Shown here piece by piece: positions 1 to 10,723 of a stretch of 64,000 bases of DNA. Position 1 is the first letter of the stretch. The number at the start of each line of letters is the position of its first letter. This DNA comes from Brachycybe producta (Eukaryota; Arthropoda; Diplopoda; Playtdesmida; Andrognathidae). The position numbers were made by a program, and so were the translations under genes. The notes below the pieces were generated by a model. The model did no database searches. It saw only the letters and a list, made by a program, of their open reading frames with translations, and was not told where the DNA came from. The stretch lies in contig JAUPFP010000039.1 in assembly GCA_036925085.1 (NCBI GenBank), positions 1,303,501 through 1,367,500 of the forward strand, given 5' to 3'.

Positions 1-190
1 ATTTTTCAAAATAAACTTTTCAAACTTTTCGTCGTCGACATCAGCTTAAAATGGTTCATTTTCAAACTTACATGAAAACTTTTATTTTGAAAGATATTCT
101 CCTCTAGTTTCTAAAACACTTTCAAGTTTTTCTTCATTTTGTAGCTGAAAGACAAAAAATCAAGAGTTCGAAAGGCTTTTTCGTTAAAAA
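1..190. repeat. Foldback element family FB1, right arm
   Basis: Matches the right arm of the most common repeat in the window: TTTATTTTGAAAGATAT, then CTAGTTTCTAAAACACTTTC, then a GAAAGAC block and AGAGTTCGAAAG. It lies just before the first visible exon. Confidence 0.7.
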
Positions 191-208
191 ATTGCTGTTT
201 ATTTTTAG

Positions 209-3200
209 GACTCGAGTCACTTGCGAACAGGATTAGTACAGCGTTTAAATCCAACGGATATACAAATATTAATTTTGGATTAATTGGTTTCGGCAGTTTG
301 TCTAATTTGGGTTTTTACGGACAGCACAGTTTAAATGGGTTCGGAACACTTTTTTCTACTTGTTTTTGCTTTTTTTTAAATTTTTAATTATCTTACTTTT
401 AACACACAGAAAACTAATGTCTAACGTTGATGAATTCTTGCATTTCGGAATAAAACATTTGAAATACTTAGAAGATGAAGGAAACGTAACTCCCGATCCA
501 GAGATTACTTTTAACGCTTTGCAATCTGCCGTAAAACATTATGCCTTCGATTCTCAATCCGTGCGTCATTTCATTTTGATTACGGCCGAAGATCCTGTTG
601 TATGTCCATTAGTATTTTTACAATTCATTTTAATATAGATGTGATTAATGAATTTAATATTTTCAGATATCTGTGGATGTGGCCACAATGATGACTACAA
701 TAAATGAAATGAAATCACAGGGAGTTTCGCTTTACGTTTTTTCTAATTATCCTAGCTTGACAAACAGTTCGAATAACATGCATAGTTTCCGTAGTTATGA
801 CGACGACGAGATTGTCACAAATGAATTTAATGTAAGATCTGTTGGTCTCTTGCAGTTCTAATTAATTTGTTGCTGTATAAATTGGTAATTTAGTATTTTG
901 TTCCTCATAGGGCCAGTATTCTAAAGTGTCGATGAAAACCGCAGGGTCTTTATTCTCAAGTTCGGCACTGTTCGAATCGAAAGAAGAGAGCGACTTCAAA
1001 CAATTAACTGCTGAAATGGTAACTCGTTCTAAGGTGAATATCGGTTCCTGTAGGTCTTGTTCTTGTCAAACTTCCTACTATTTTCCTCGTATTAAATGTC
1101 ATGAAATGAAATGCAACAACTGAAACTTTTGATGTTATAGCCCCACCAACCTGCCCCCCCCCCCAATACAAAGTACCACGGTTATTTGTGATGATGGAGT
1201 GACTTTTTTTAGTTATACTGTCATTTTTTAAAGATCGAACAATTAAATGTAACAATAGTTTAAACTTCATAACTCGAGATCAGAAATTCTAAAAATTTGA
1301 TAAACTTAACTGTAGAAGTGAATAAAATTTTAAGCAAAAACTAGAAAACACAAACATTATACAGACATAACTGACAATGAAAGTCTTAAGTACAGTCTGT
1401 TTAATTAATTATTAATTATAAATATTAATACTAAGCCTTTCAACTACTCATGCACTTAACATGAGAAGATCGAAGTGAAATATTTTATATAATTAGCTAT
1501 GTTAGATAATTTTTATACAATTACAACAAAATTCTTATAAGTGAACATTGTTTGTTTTTTTATGCAAATAGAAAAGTAAACCAAAAATTCAAAATTTGGT
1601 TGAAACTTGTTCGTTTTATGCAAATAAAATATGTACCGTTTATAGTGAAAGCGAAATTAATCTTCTGAATAGCTTGAAAATGCATAATCAAGCAATATAA
1701 AATTGTAATCATGCAATTTCGTTGTAGAAACTTTTGTTTAGAGTTGTTTAGAGTTTTTTTTCTTCTTCAAAGAAATAAGTGAAATTATGCGACTTTGAAG
1801 CAAAATTCCAAAAAAAAAAAAAAATTGTACAATTTGTGCATTTTAATTATCAAAGGTACCAAAATGGGTTTATTACTAAGATTATGCATTTAGTGAATTT
1901 CATGAAAACTTTTGCCCTAAGTGATTATCATATTATGTAATTAAAATTTTCTGTATTAACCTTGTTTGGTATAATTTAGGCTTTTTATAGCGTGCTAGAA
2001 ACAATATTGCTTTTAAGAATTAATCATGTTGAACAGTGGGTGGGACACTGACTGACTCATTACTCGCATAGAACCAATAGAGACTGTTTAATTTCAAACG
2101 TAATTGCTAATTAAGAAAGAAAGAAATGGCATTTTTGTTGCGTGTTGAGTAATTATAAAAAATACCCTACTGTGTGTTTATAAAATTATTCATAATTTCT
2201 TTCAGAAAATGTCTTGCTACAATTTATAATGAAGCTTTTTTTTCCATTTTCAAAAGAAAATAGTAAGTTTGTTTTTCAAGGTAATTTAAAGACAGATAAC
2301 AAACAACAACACAAGTTGTTTATGAATAATAAACAACAATAAATATTTTATTTTAAAACGAACAAACAAAAAAGACACAAAAATATAAAAGGGTTGAGTT
2401 ACATTATTTAAAAAAAACGTTGAAATCAATGGCTTACAAACGAATATCATTTATGAGAAACTAGAATTATAAAAAAACTTAATTATAAAATTCACTCATT
2501 TGAGGTTAGGACTCTTTTAATTTGAAAATCACAATTGTCAATTAAAACAATAATTCAAATAGTAATAGTTTAAGACATTAAAGTTTTATTATAGACTGTA
2601 AAATAATATTTTCAATCAAATCCATTTCACTTTTATTTCTTTTTTTATGTTTTTGATATTGTTTTTTTTTTAGTAAAGGTCATTAAAATCAAACCCTGTT
2701 TTGACTGTCAGAAATTAGGAAAAAATAATTCTTGATTAAGAAAATCTAAAGGGCTGAAAATTATATAATACAGTGAGTGCTGTCACTGCAGAAAGTTAAA
2801 AAGACTGTCATATGATAGTAATTTGTTGTAAATATTTTAGCTCATAATCTTGTAATAGTCACAAAACGTAAATTACGAAACATTATTATATGACAAATAC
2901 TGCCTCATATGTGTGTCATATCTTTATGACTGCCAGTGTCTGATTACAACTTAATAATTAAAGATATGATTGTTATACTATGATTATTCTGTATTTCAAG
3001 TGCAAAATTAAGAGAAACTTGAATGTGTTTTAGAAACTAGAAGAGTTGCTTAATCATATATTTTCATGTTAATATTTTTAAAAATGAGCTTGTTATGTGT
3101 TTTTAGTAAACGTTTTTAATTTTTGTCTGTAAAAGGTTTATTTTGAAAGATATCAACATGAAATTACTAAGATTAAGTAATTGGGCTGCCCCTTCTAGTT

Positions 3201-6200
3201 TCTAAAATACTTTCTAATTTTTTTTTCTTCATTTTACTCTTCTGAAAGACATAATAATCAGAATATGAAAATCAGCTGTTCACGAGGCCCTTGAGGACTT
3301 GTTACTCGAGGCGTGGTTTTTTCTGCTCTTGCACTATAGAGGACCGTTCATGTCAAAATGTTCCAATTATGATTATCCATAATTCCAATATTTATATCTG
3401 CAATATATAACCATAACTCAATTGTGAATATACATAATTGAATTATGAATTGTTAAAATTTTGCAATTTCGCTATGATTAACTGTCCTCCATAGTGATCA
3501 TGAATGGTTCAACCACGAGTACAGAGATGGAGAAAAACACACACAACTTTGTAAATTTTAAAATCACAGCAGTGCTTTCTTTATTGTTAATTTTCAGATA
3601 AGATTTATGATAGAAGGCATATAAAAGATGTCTCCTATTTTATTTTCGATAAAAAAGGAGACCATGTAACTGTTTTTTTTTTTCTTAAAAAAAAAGGCAC
3701 TGACCAGTTGACCCACTTTTTATAATATAGAGCGCTATACCCCCCAACATTTTTAAAGCCACACTTTTTAAGAAGCTTTCTCAAGGAAAGAAGATGGGTG
3801 GGGGGGCAATAACCTTTTATTATTTAGAATGTACAATGTGCAACAATAACAAAACAACAACAACAACGGATTTTTCTTCTTCAATAACAATAGGAGCCTT
3901 GAATAAATTCTGAGGAGGATTATAACCTTAAATGTTTCAATTGACCTACAATTTTCTCATAATTAGAAGAAGAAAAAAAGAAACAGTTAATTCAAAATAA
4001 TTATTTCTAATATTTTTGTGGTATTTTAAAACAAAAATCCATCTAAAAAATATATTGATCTTTTTTTTTCTCTTTTTCTCTGTAATAGTTATTAAATTTC
4101 TAGTTTTTATTTATTTTAAAAATTAAAAAATACTTTGAATCAAAACTAAGATTCATTGTGCGTTCACTAGGTGTCGCTGTTTGTTGGCGCTAAATTCAAA
4201 AAAAGATATTTTTACGTCAAATGGAGGCAAAATAATGCTCTGGTTAACAACAAACTAAACAAATAAGAAGGAAAAGTTAAGCAAGTTAAAATGTTTTATG
4301 AACAGCTGTTTTTCAAAAAGAGCAAAATTAAGAGAAATTTGAAAGTGTTTTAGAAAAACTAAAGTTCTTATTTTTATGTTGATATATTTCAAAAGAAACT
4401 TTTTATTGAACAAAAATTAAAAAAATCTCAGGACTTAAATTTGAGTCATTTTCAAACTCAACATAAATAGCTTATTTTAAAAGATATCAACAAGAAGATA
4501 CGATTAAAGTGATTGAGCTGCCTTTCTAGTTTCTAAAACACACCTGAGACTATTTGACGTCATTTTGTTGTTAACTACTCAGTCCTACTCATTTATCCAA
4601 GTTATAGTTAGCCCGAGCATTAGAAAACTTAAGTGCCGCTCCACACGAGACACTTTGTGTCACACTCACCACCGTTGAAAACAATAGATAATAATGACCT
4701 CGATCACCTTTGCCAAACAGGCTTTAATTGGTCGCCACTCGTGGCTGGACTCGAACACCCATCGCCACTTTGGAGCAAAAACAAAAAAAATAGTGACGGT
4801 GGCTCGTGTGAACACTCTGAATCAATGGTTTACTAAAAACGAACACTCGTGGGGTCTCGTGTGAAGCAGACCTAACTGATTTTGCTGGAGAAAAAGAAAT
4901 CAGTGGTCTTTGTCCATTGCGATCTTGACCTCTTTGTTGACCACATCCTCTTCTACATAACCTTTATTAAATCGAGCCGAATTGAGTACGTTGTTGGTCA
5001 TCTCTTCGGCCGTGTTTAAGGATTTAATTCCGATGAGACACGTTTCGACGAAATTGACTACGTGGCCGACATATTCGTGCCGATGAACAAGTAAATGTTT
5101 GACGTGAGCTGAATCGTCCCAGCACGCTTCGAACACGGTGACTCCGCACTTCCTCCGTTCTTCGATGAAACTCTTAATGCTTTTGTGGCTACAAATAACG
5201 TCCGCTTTGGAGTAGAAAAACAGTTGAGGACATCGAAGAGGATCTTTGGTTAAACATTCCCACATTGCAAGAGGAGCACTTCGGCCTCGTTCGGACCAGA
5301 TGAAACCGAGGAGGTATTCAACGATGAAGGCGATTACAACGACCAACATGAGGAATCCTCCTCGTATCCAACGGTAGAGAACGTGGCCGCGTGTCGTGTC
5401 ACGGATGGCTCGAAAAAAATTAATTGCCTTGTTGATGGCTGGACCACTGTCGAAGATACATCCTCGGATGTTTAATCGGATCTTTTCGGATGCTTTCGGT
5501 CCGTCTCCGTCCAGGTCACCGTTGATTAGTTCACAGATGTGACGATAAACGTAACATCCTCCGTTGCTGAACATGTGAATCAGAATAGGATGTTCTTCTA
5601 GGTTGAAATCGACCACCAATTCGACTAATTTCGATGCGATCGAACGCATGTTGTCCGGTTGATAAAGGAAAAGGTCCGGTCTTGGAATAAATCGCATCGT
5701 GATGCACCTATATTTATTTGAAAAATAAAACAACATTTCATTCTAATTCTTGAAGACATTTATGACGAAAATTAGCATATTTTTAAGATGGTTTATGAAC
5801 AGTTGATTTTCTAAAAATGAACGCAAACTAGAAGACTCAACATGAAAATACTCTTGAGCTACCTTTCTAGTTTCTAACACACTTTTCATTTCAGAAGCCA
5901 AAATTAAGAGAAATTAGAAAGTGTTTTAGAAACTAGAACGGTTACTGAATAGCTTAAGGGCATTTCCATCTTTTGATATCTTTCAAAATAAACTTTCATC
6001 ATATTCAAACTGACGTAATAAGTTTATTTTGAAAGATCTATCAACAAGAAAGTGATTGAGCTACTCTTCTAGTTTCTAAACATTTTAAAGTTTCTCTTCG
6101 TTTTGCTCTTCTGAAAGACAGAGGATAATCAAGAATTTTTAATAAAAAAAATATTACGATGATCCACATTCTGTTTTTCTTCCGTCTAGAAATGAAATCA

Positions 6201-7832
6201 ATTTGTCACCCAATCCTCACGTCCCATTTAATCAATCATTTTTCAATCAATAACAAACAGTGTCACAATCAAATTGGGGCTGATCAATAGTTAGCGGATT
6301 TATATGCATATGTGCATAAATATATATATATCTTCTTAATACAGACCAGCGGGCCTTTAGCAGAGGAACAATATAGTACAAAAGTCAAAATAACCTATTA
6401 TGACCTTACTAGAACAATTCCCATTTATATGACGAGATGTGTGAAAACTAGAAAACGTATTTCAAAATAATAGAATGTAGATTATACTTATCAAATTTTA
6501 TTTAGCATTAATATTATTATTATTATTTGTGTATTTTTTTTTTTGTAAAGTATGAATTTCATTATTTTATGAATATTAATGGATATTGTTTGTCGTGCAT
6601 ATTTGCAAACATATTAAATAATGTATATTTTGCAAGCATATTTAAATGGTTTTTAATTCATATAAATCCGCTTACGTTAGCTTGATCCCCTTGAATCAAA
6701 ACGGCAAATATAAATTGTAAGTCTTATATTCTGATCTAAATATTCATATTTTCGGCACCGGGATCACAGGAATAGAATTACTATATTGAATAATTATTAA
6801 AAGAAATTTTCTTTTTCAAAAGCTCCCCCTGAACGATGCAGTTTTTGTCTCCGCAAAACACGACCGCTTTTTTGCGACCATTTTTTAAAAAAATAAAATA
6901 AAATGCAATTTCTGCATTTATTTAATGCATTTATTTTTAGGAAACCAATTTTCTCTCTCTCTCTCTCTCTCTTAAAATTCAATTAAAACGATCCCTTTGC
7001 ATTTTTTTTAAAGCTGTACTTTATGTTTCAAGTTTAAAATATATGGTTGCTTTTCTAGTTTCTAAGATAATTCATCTCTAAAAACAGTGAAGTTCGTTTA
7101 TCAAGTGCATTTTTTTTTCTTCTTCTTACCCCATATCCTCGTATATTTTGCTGTATTTGGAGAGATGCCGATCTTCACAGGCATACCATCCCAATAAAAC
7201 GACCACCGGTTCCTTGTGTTCGTTATCGACATAGATGCAATCGTCGACTGCCGACCGACTGTCTTCGTCGTCCATAATAGGAGACGAACTGATTGTCGGT
7301 GCCGGAAATGTGATGTGGTATTCGAGGTCGTCTTCAGAAGCCATCGTTCCCGATCCCGATCGTTTTTCCGAAGAAGAAGAGCAAACGGAAGATGTGGCCG
7401 CCGCCGCCTTCGTCGTCGTCGTCGTCGTGGTGGTCGTGGTGGCCGCCACGGCTGCCGCCACTCTAGGAACCTGACACGAATAATCGCAAACTTTTGATCC
7501 ACCGTTCGAAACATAAGTGTTCTGCATTATTACCATTATTGATCACTTTTTTAATGTTTAAGTCTAATATTATACATTATAAAAATGATTATTTTGTTAA
7601 ATGAAATAAATAAATCCATTCATTTCTGTGAACATTGTTTGCAATTGTAGTGACTTTTTTTAGTAACTGTTTTCAGGTTGTGTGTTCAAAGAAAACCAAG
7701 AGAATGAATAACAGGTGTATGAGTTAGTTTGAATTGTGTGTTGTTTGCATTTTTCAGGTTCATCCAACCCTCAAACGTTATTTAGAAGACATTGACCACT
7801 TTGTGGACCACATGATTTCAATGATGCAATAA
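209..7832 (+). CDS. Large lipid-transfer protein (apolipophorin-like), 3' end: vWA-like domain
   Basis: This is the 3' end of a gene that begins before the window. Five exons join in phase: 209-338, 410-599, 667-831, 911-1018 and 7758-7832 (TAA). All introns are GT-AG. The product reads like a degenerate von Willebrand A fold: a helix, then INFGLIGFG, later HFILITAEDPVV, then a strand near VSLYVFSNYP. From memory this matches the C-terminal domain of arthropod apolipophorins, which are secreted hemolymph lipid carriers; no MIDAS signature is clear. The last exon encodes only 24 residues (ending HMISMMQ) and is assigned by phase and strand, because it follows a 6.7-kb intron that holds TMEM53 on the other strand. 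An AATAAA lies at 8156-8161. The domain call is moderate and the link to the last exon is an inference. Confidence 0.5.
1019..2980. other. Intron sequence, no gene seen
   Basis: This is the first part of the long last intron of the lipid-transfer gene. It is very AT-rich with no coding signal. Stretches with repeated TTATGCAAAT (about 1555-1700) resemble elements in RICTOR introns 3 and 6. Confidence 0.5.
2981..3281. repeat. FB1 foldback copy
   Basis: Both arms are present: left AAATTAAGAGAAACTTGA and TTTTAGAAACTAGAAG; right TTTTGAAAGATATCAACATG, CTTCTAGTTTCTAAAA and ATCAGCTGTTC at the end. Confidence 0.8.
3311..3543. repeat. Foldback element FB6 (GGACCGTTCATGTC type)
   Basis: The ends are inverted versions of a TTTTTCTGC-CTTG-ACTAT-GGACCGTTCATG module: left at 3315, right GATCATGAATGG followed by CAACCACGAGTACAGA. 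The centre is AT-rich and itself palindromic (ATAATTGAATTAT). A second, cleaner copy is at 9556-9743. Confidence 0.6.
4165..4177 (+). promoter_or_regulatory. CTCF-like core motif
   Basis: CACTAGGTGTCGC resembles the CTCF core CCACTAGRKGGCG with one mismatch. It lies 0.7 kb past the TMEM53 stop. Confidence 0.25.
4291..4545. repeat. FB1 foldback copy
   Basis: Starts with GAACAGCTG, then AAATTAAGAGAAATTTGAAA and TTTTAGAAA; the right arm has GATTGAGCTGCC and TCTAGTTTCTAAAACAC, then breaks off. Confidence 0.75.
4632..4872. repeat. Element of the TTCACACGG family (MITE)
   Basis: Ends in imperfect inverted repeats: left GTGCCGCTCCACACGAGAC, right GTCTCGTGTGAAGCAGACC. The inner body (CGCCACTTTGG, TAGTGACGGTGGCTCGTGTG) matches the element at 61943-62307. 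It lies next to the TMEM53 3' end. Confidence 0.7.
4900..7344 (-). CDS. TMEM53: TMEM53 (DUF829 alpha/beta-hydrolase-like nuclear envelope protein)
   Basis: Two exons, 7344-7130 and 5707-4900, join across a GT-AG intron (codon split GG|G) to give about 340 residues; the human protein has about 277. The order of motifs fits TMEM53: an N-terminus like MASEDDLEYHITFP, then EPVVVLLGWYACEDRHLSKYS, a CITMRF strand, HMFSNGG in place of a lipase-type nucleophile elbow, IFDSGP, one hydrophobic segment (LMLVVVIAFIVEYLLGFI), YSKADVI and SAHVKHL near the end. The family sits in the nuclear outer membrane and has been linked to BMP-SMAD signalling. I chose ATG 7344 because it aligns with the human start. 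The frame is open upstream to ATG 7536, but that stretch is a Thr/Ala-rich run made by a GTC/GTG microsatellite. A tail of about 45 residues exceeds the usual end. The gene lies antisense in the last intron of the lipid-transfer gene. Confidence 0.87.
5782..6137. repeat. Two adjoining FB1 copies in the TMEM53 3' part of the host intron and TMEM53 intron
   Basis: A short copy (5782-5890), probably an internal deletion derivative, begins TTAAGATGGTTTATGAACAG. It runs directly into a fuller copy (5890-6137) ending CTTCTGAAAGACAG. Both lie within the TMEM53 intron. Confidence 0.7.
6952..6972. repeat. (CT)n microsatellite
   Basis: A pure CT dinucleotide run of about 20 bp in the TMEM53 intron. 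Confidence 0.8.
7410..7448. repeat. GTC/GTG trinucleotide repeat upstream of TMEM53
   Basis: A degenerate trinucleotide repeat that reads as poly-Thr/Ala on the minus strand in front of the chosen TMEM53 start. It could be 5' UTR or, if an upstream ATG is used, an unstable N-terminal tract. Confidence 0.6.
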
Positions 7833-8200
7833 TATTGAAGTTGCTTCTCTCTCTTTTTATTTCAGGTAGCACTTGCACCTTAATAGGTTTCCACATTATT
7901 TACAATGGATACAAGTATACATTAAAAAGTTTTTTGCCCCCATTTCAACTCCTACTACCTCCCCTATACCCCCTCCCCAACCACCACCACCCTCTCTATG
8001 AATTCTCTTTTTTTCTTCCCCGTCTTTGTAAAAGTTGTTTAATTTTTTATTTTACAGCCAAAATATATGCAAATTATGTAGCAAGTTGTAAGTTGTAAGT
8101 CTGAATGAATGCTTGACATCTGTTAAATTAGTTAAAACAATTAGTGCAACCCATTAATAAACATTTTTTGTGAGTTTTTTTAAAAAAAAATAGTAATAAC

Positions 8201-8420
8201 TTGGGCTCGGATTTTTATGCAATATCAAGCAAATGTTTCTCAATCTGTGGCCCAAGAGCCAAATGTGAAGTTAACATTTAGGTCAACCAACAGTTATGTT
8301 TTTTTTTTCTTCAATTAAAACACTGGTTAGAGGCTTGAACTGCCTAGTTGACAACGGATAGCAACCAGTCATCTAGCCTCTAAAGAGCCTTTTTTATTAG
8401 AAAAAGCATAATTACAGTTG
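8201..8420. repeat. Element FB2 (GGGCTCGGATTTTTATGC type), truncated
   Basis: Left end GGGCTCGGATTTTTATGC, then TTTCTCAATCTGTGGCCCA, then a foldback around GGTTAGAGGCTTGAA and TCTAGCCTCTAA. The right end is lost. Compare the complete copy at 27917-28239. Confidence 0.65.
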
Positions 8421-9049
8421 TTATAATAATGATGATAATTACAATTGCATACAACATACTAAACCTAGTATTAACTGGTAAATTTCTCCTTCAAACTTAT
8501 TTCAAAATTATGGCTTATTGATTTAAAAAAAATGTATTTATCGGAATTATCTTTTAAAAAAAAACAGGAAATTCTGATAAATTGCCTAATTAAATTTATT
8601 TTAAAAATTGATTCTTGTTTTGAATTTATTTGTAGGAATTATCTTAATAATAGTAATTCGTGATAAATTTCCTGATTAAATCAACTTTAAAATTATGGCC
8701 TATTGATTTTTTTTTCTCTAAATGTATTTATCGGAATAATCTTTAAAAAGATCTCAGAATAAAAGTTGTATTATATATATATAAAAAAATTTCAATTCTT
8801 AAGATAAGAAGTTGGAAATTGTATAGTTAATTAATGTTTACATTAAATTTTACCAACACGTTAAGTTTCCTTTTTTTTAAATGTTTACATTATTTCTTGG
8901 AAAATATTTTACAATAATGTTGAAGTACATCACATACATGTAATTATTAATAAAGCAAAAAAATATGCTTTTTGCAATCAAAATGAATCTCTTTTTATAT
9001 TTTTCCTAGAAAATTATTTCGCAATAGTTGAAATATATAATTATTAGGG

Positions 9050-9312
9050 CTCAGATTTTTATGCAATATCAAGAAAATGTGTCTGAATTTGTGGCCCAAG
9101 TGCCAATTATGAAGTTATCATCATTCATCATCACTAGGGCAACTGCAATTAAGCATTTTTTTAAAATCAAAAACGCTGTTTAGAAGGTAGATATCGGCTT
9201 ACTATCAGTTGTCAACCAGAGTTCTAGCCTCTAACCATTGTGTTTTGAGTCTGGATTGTTACTTCACAATTGGTCCTTGAACCATAAATTGATAAACATT
9301 TCCTTGACATTG
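9050..9312. repeat. FB2 element copy
   Basis: Left end GGGCTCAGATTTTTATGC, right end CTTCACAATTGG and GATAAACATTTCC with TGCATT following, in inverted relation. The inner part has the TCTAGCCTCTAACCA foldback. Confidence 0.6.
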
Positions 9313-9313
9313 C

Positions 9314-9472
9314 ATTAATAAAGCAAAAAAATATGCTTTTTGCAATCAGAGTGATTGGCTAGTGGCAAGGTGTAAACTACAATCTTAGGCCAGTTGTAGG
9401 GCTTATGTTGGTTAACTCTAGAAGAACTCTAGCCTCTAACCAACCCTTTTTTATTGCAAAAATTCATAAAAA
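9314..9472. repeat. Element FB3 (GCTTTTTGCAATCA type)
   Basis: Inverted arms: left ATGCTTTTTGCAATCA with GGCTAG; right TCTAGCCTCTAACCAA with TTTTTTATTGCAAAAA. Adjoins an FB2 copy. Confidence 0.6.
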
Positions 9473-9555
9473 TGTATAAAAGAATATTTGAAATAATTAA
9501 ATACAGAAAGTTTATTAGGTTTTTTTTTAAAAAAAATTCTAGTTAATATAAAGAC

Positions 9556-9743
9556 TGTTTTTTTCTGCACTTGTGGTCGAACAACTATGAAGGGCCGTTC
9601 ATGTCAAAATGTCTCAATTATGGTTGTCCGTAATTCCAATATTTATATTAGCAATTCAAATATAGATATGCATGATTTAATTATGGATAGACAAAAATTG
9701 ACAATTTTGCCAAATGGTTCGACCACAAGTGCAGAAAAAACAC
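9556..9743. repeat. FB6 foldback element
   Basis: Near-perfect terminal inverted repeats of about 25 bp: left TTTTTTCTGCACTTGTGGTC, right GACCACAAGTGCAGAAAAAA. The body matches 3311-3543 (CCGTTCATGTCAAAATGT). Confidence 0.75.
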
Positions 9744-10207
9744 GCCTATAACAAACGACAGTAAATGTTTTGGAGTATTCCTTCTATAATTATTAATTAC
9801 CATATATATAATTTTGAATAAAATAAAAGTTAATAAAAAAAAAGTATCGTCCTATTATGCAAGTAGATGATGACGTCATGTCTTTCCATTCCTCCCCACC
9901 TTTATTTTAAATGTATTTGTGTGTGTGTGTGTGCGTGTGCATAGCGTAACGGACACTGGCACTTTTTTTTTTGCAAAAGTGACCTACTGGCCTTCATTTT
10001 AAAGCGTATAGCGTTCTTGCAGAGTGGCCTATGTGCAGGCGTCGTCTTATGTTACATATAAAGTACAATCACGAGGGTTGAATTAGGCTAGTGTGTCATT
10101 TTTTGTGGCACCATTGAATGTCGAAAATGAAATTCCTAATGAAAAATAATGTTCCAAATATTACTTTTTATTATAAGATTATTACAATAAAAAGCTACAC
10201 ATCTATG

Positions 10208-10465
10208 TTTAAGATATGGTTTATGAAATATATGAACAGTTGATTCGCTTTGAAAAGCTTTTTTAATTATTTCGTCTTTCAAAAAATCTAGAAAGTGTTT
10301 TTAGAAACTAGAAGGGTAACTCAATCGCATAAGGATATTTTCATGTTGATACTTTTCAAAATAAACTTTTTATAGACAAAATTTAAAAGATTGGGTCAGT
10401 TTCAAACTTGTATAAAATATCAACATAAGTGGTTGAGTTGCCCTTCTAGTTTAAAACCACCTTAA
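10208..10465. repeat. FB1 foldback copy upstream of EXOSC3
   Basis: Begins TTTAAGATATGG and ends AACCACCTTAAG; the arms have AGTGTTTTTAGAAACTAGAA and CCCTTCTAGTTT. It lies about 260 bp before the EXOSC3 ATG. Confidence 0.75.
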
Positions 10466-10723
10466 GTTTGCCCGTAATAAATAAATTTAATTGTTTAAAT
10501 TAATAATTTAAAAAAATGTGTATATTTTATTTATTAGTGTTATTTATAATATTTTTAATTAAATTTATCTTTAAGTGTATGTAATACACCATAATAAAAT
10601 ATACTTAAGGATATTTTTGAAATATATCAAGAATTTCATGACTGAGTAGAATTGTCACATTGTAGGGACAATTGGTAATAAAAAAGGGAATTTTCTGATT
10701 TGGTAACATAGTCACATTGCAAG

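Larger units (their letters stand above)
7833..10723. other. Intergenic region, repeats only
   Basis: Lies between the last exon of the lipid-transfer gene and EXOSC3. Besides the elements listed separately it holds AT-rich unique-looking DNA, a GT dinucleotide run near 9917-9932 and a TGACGTCA at 9872-9879. I see no coding signal. Confidence 0.5.

Noticed and set aside
7216-7497. Sense-strand open frames rich in Arg or Val over TMEM53 exon 1
   Set aside because: They are produced by the GTC/GTG repeat and the complement of the TMEM53 exon.
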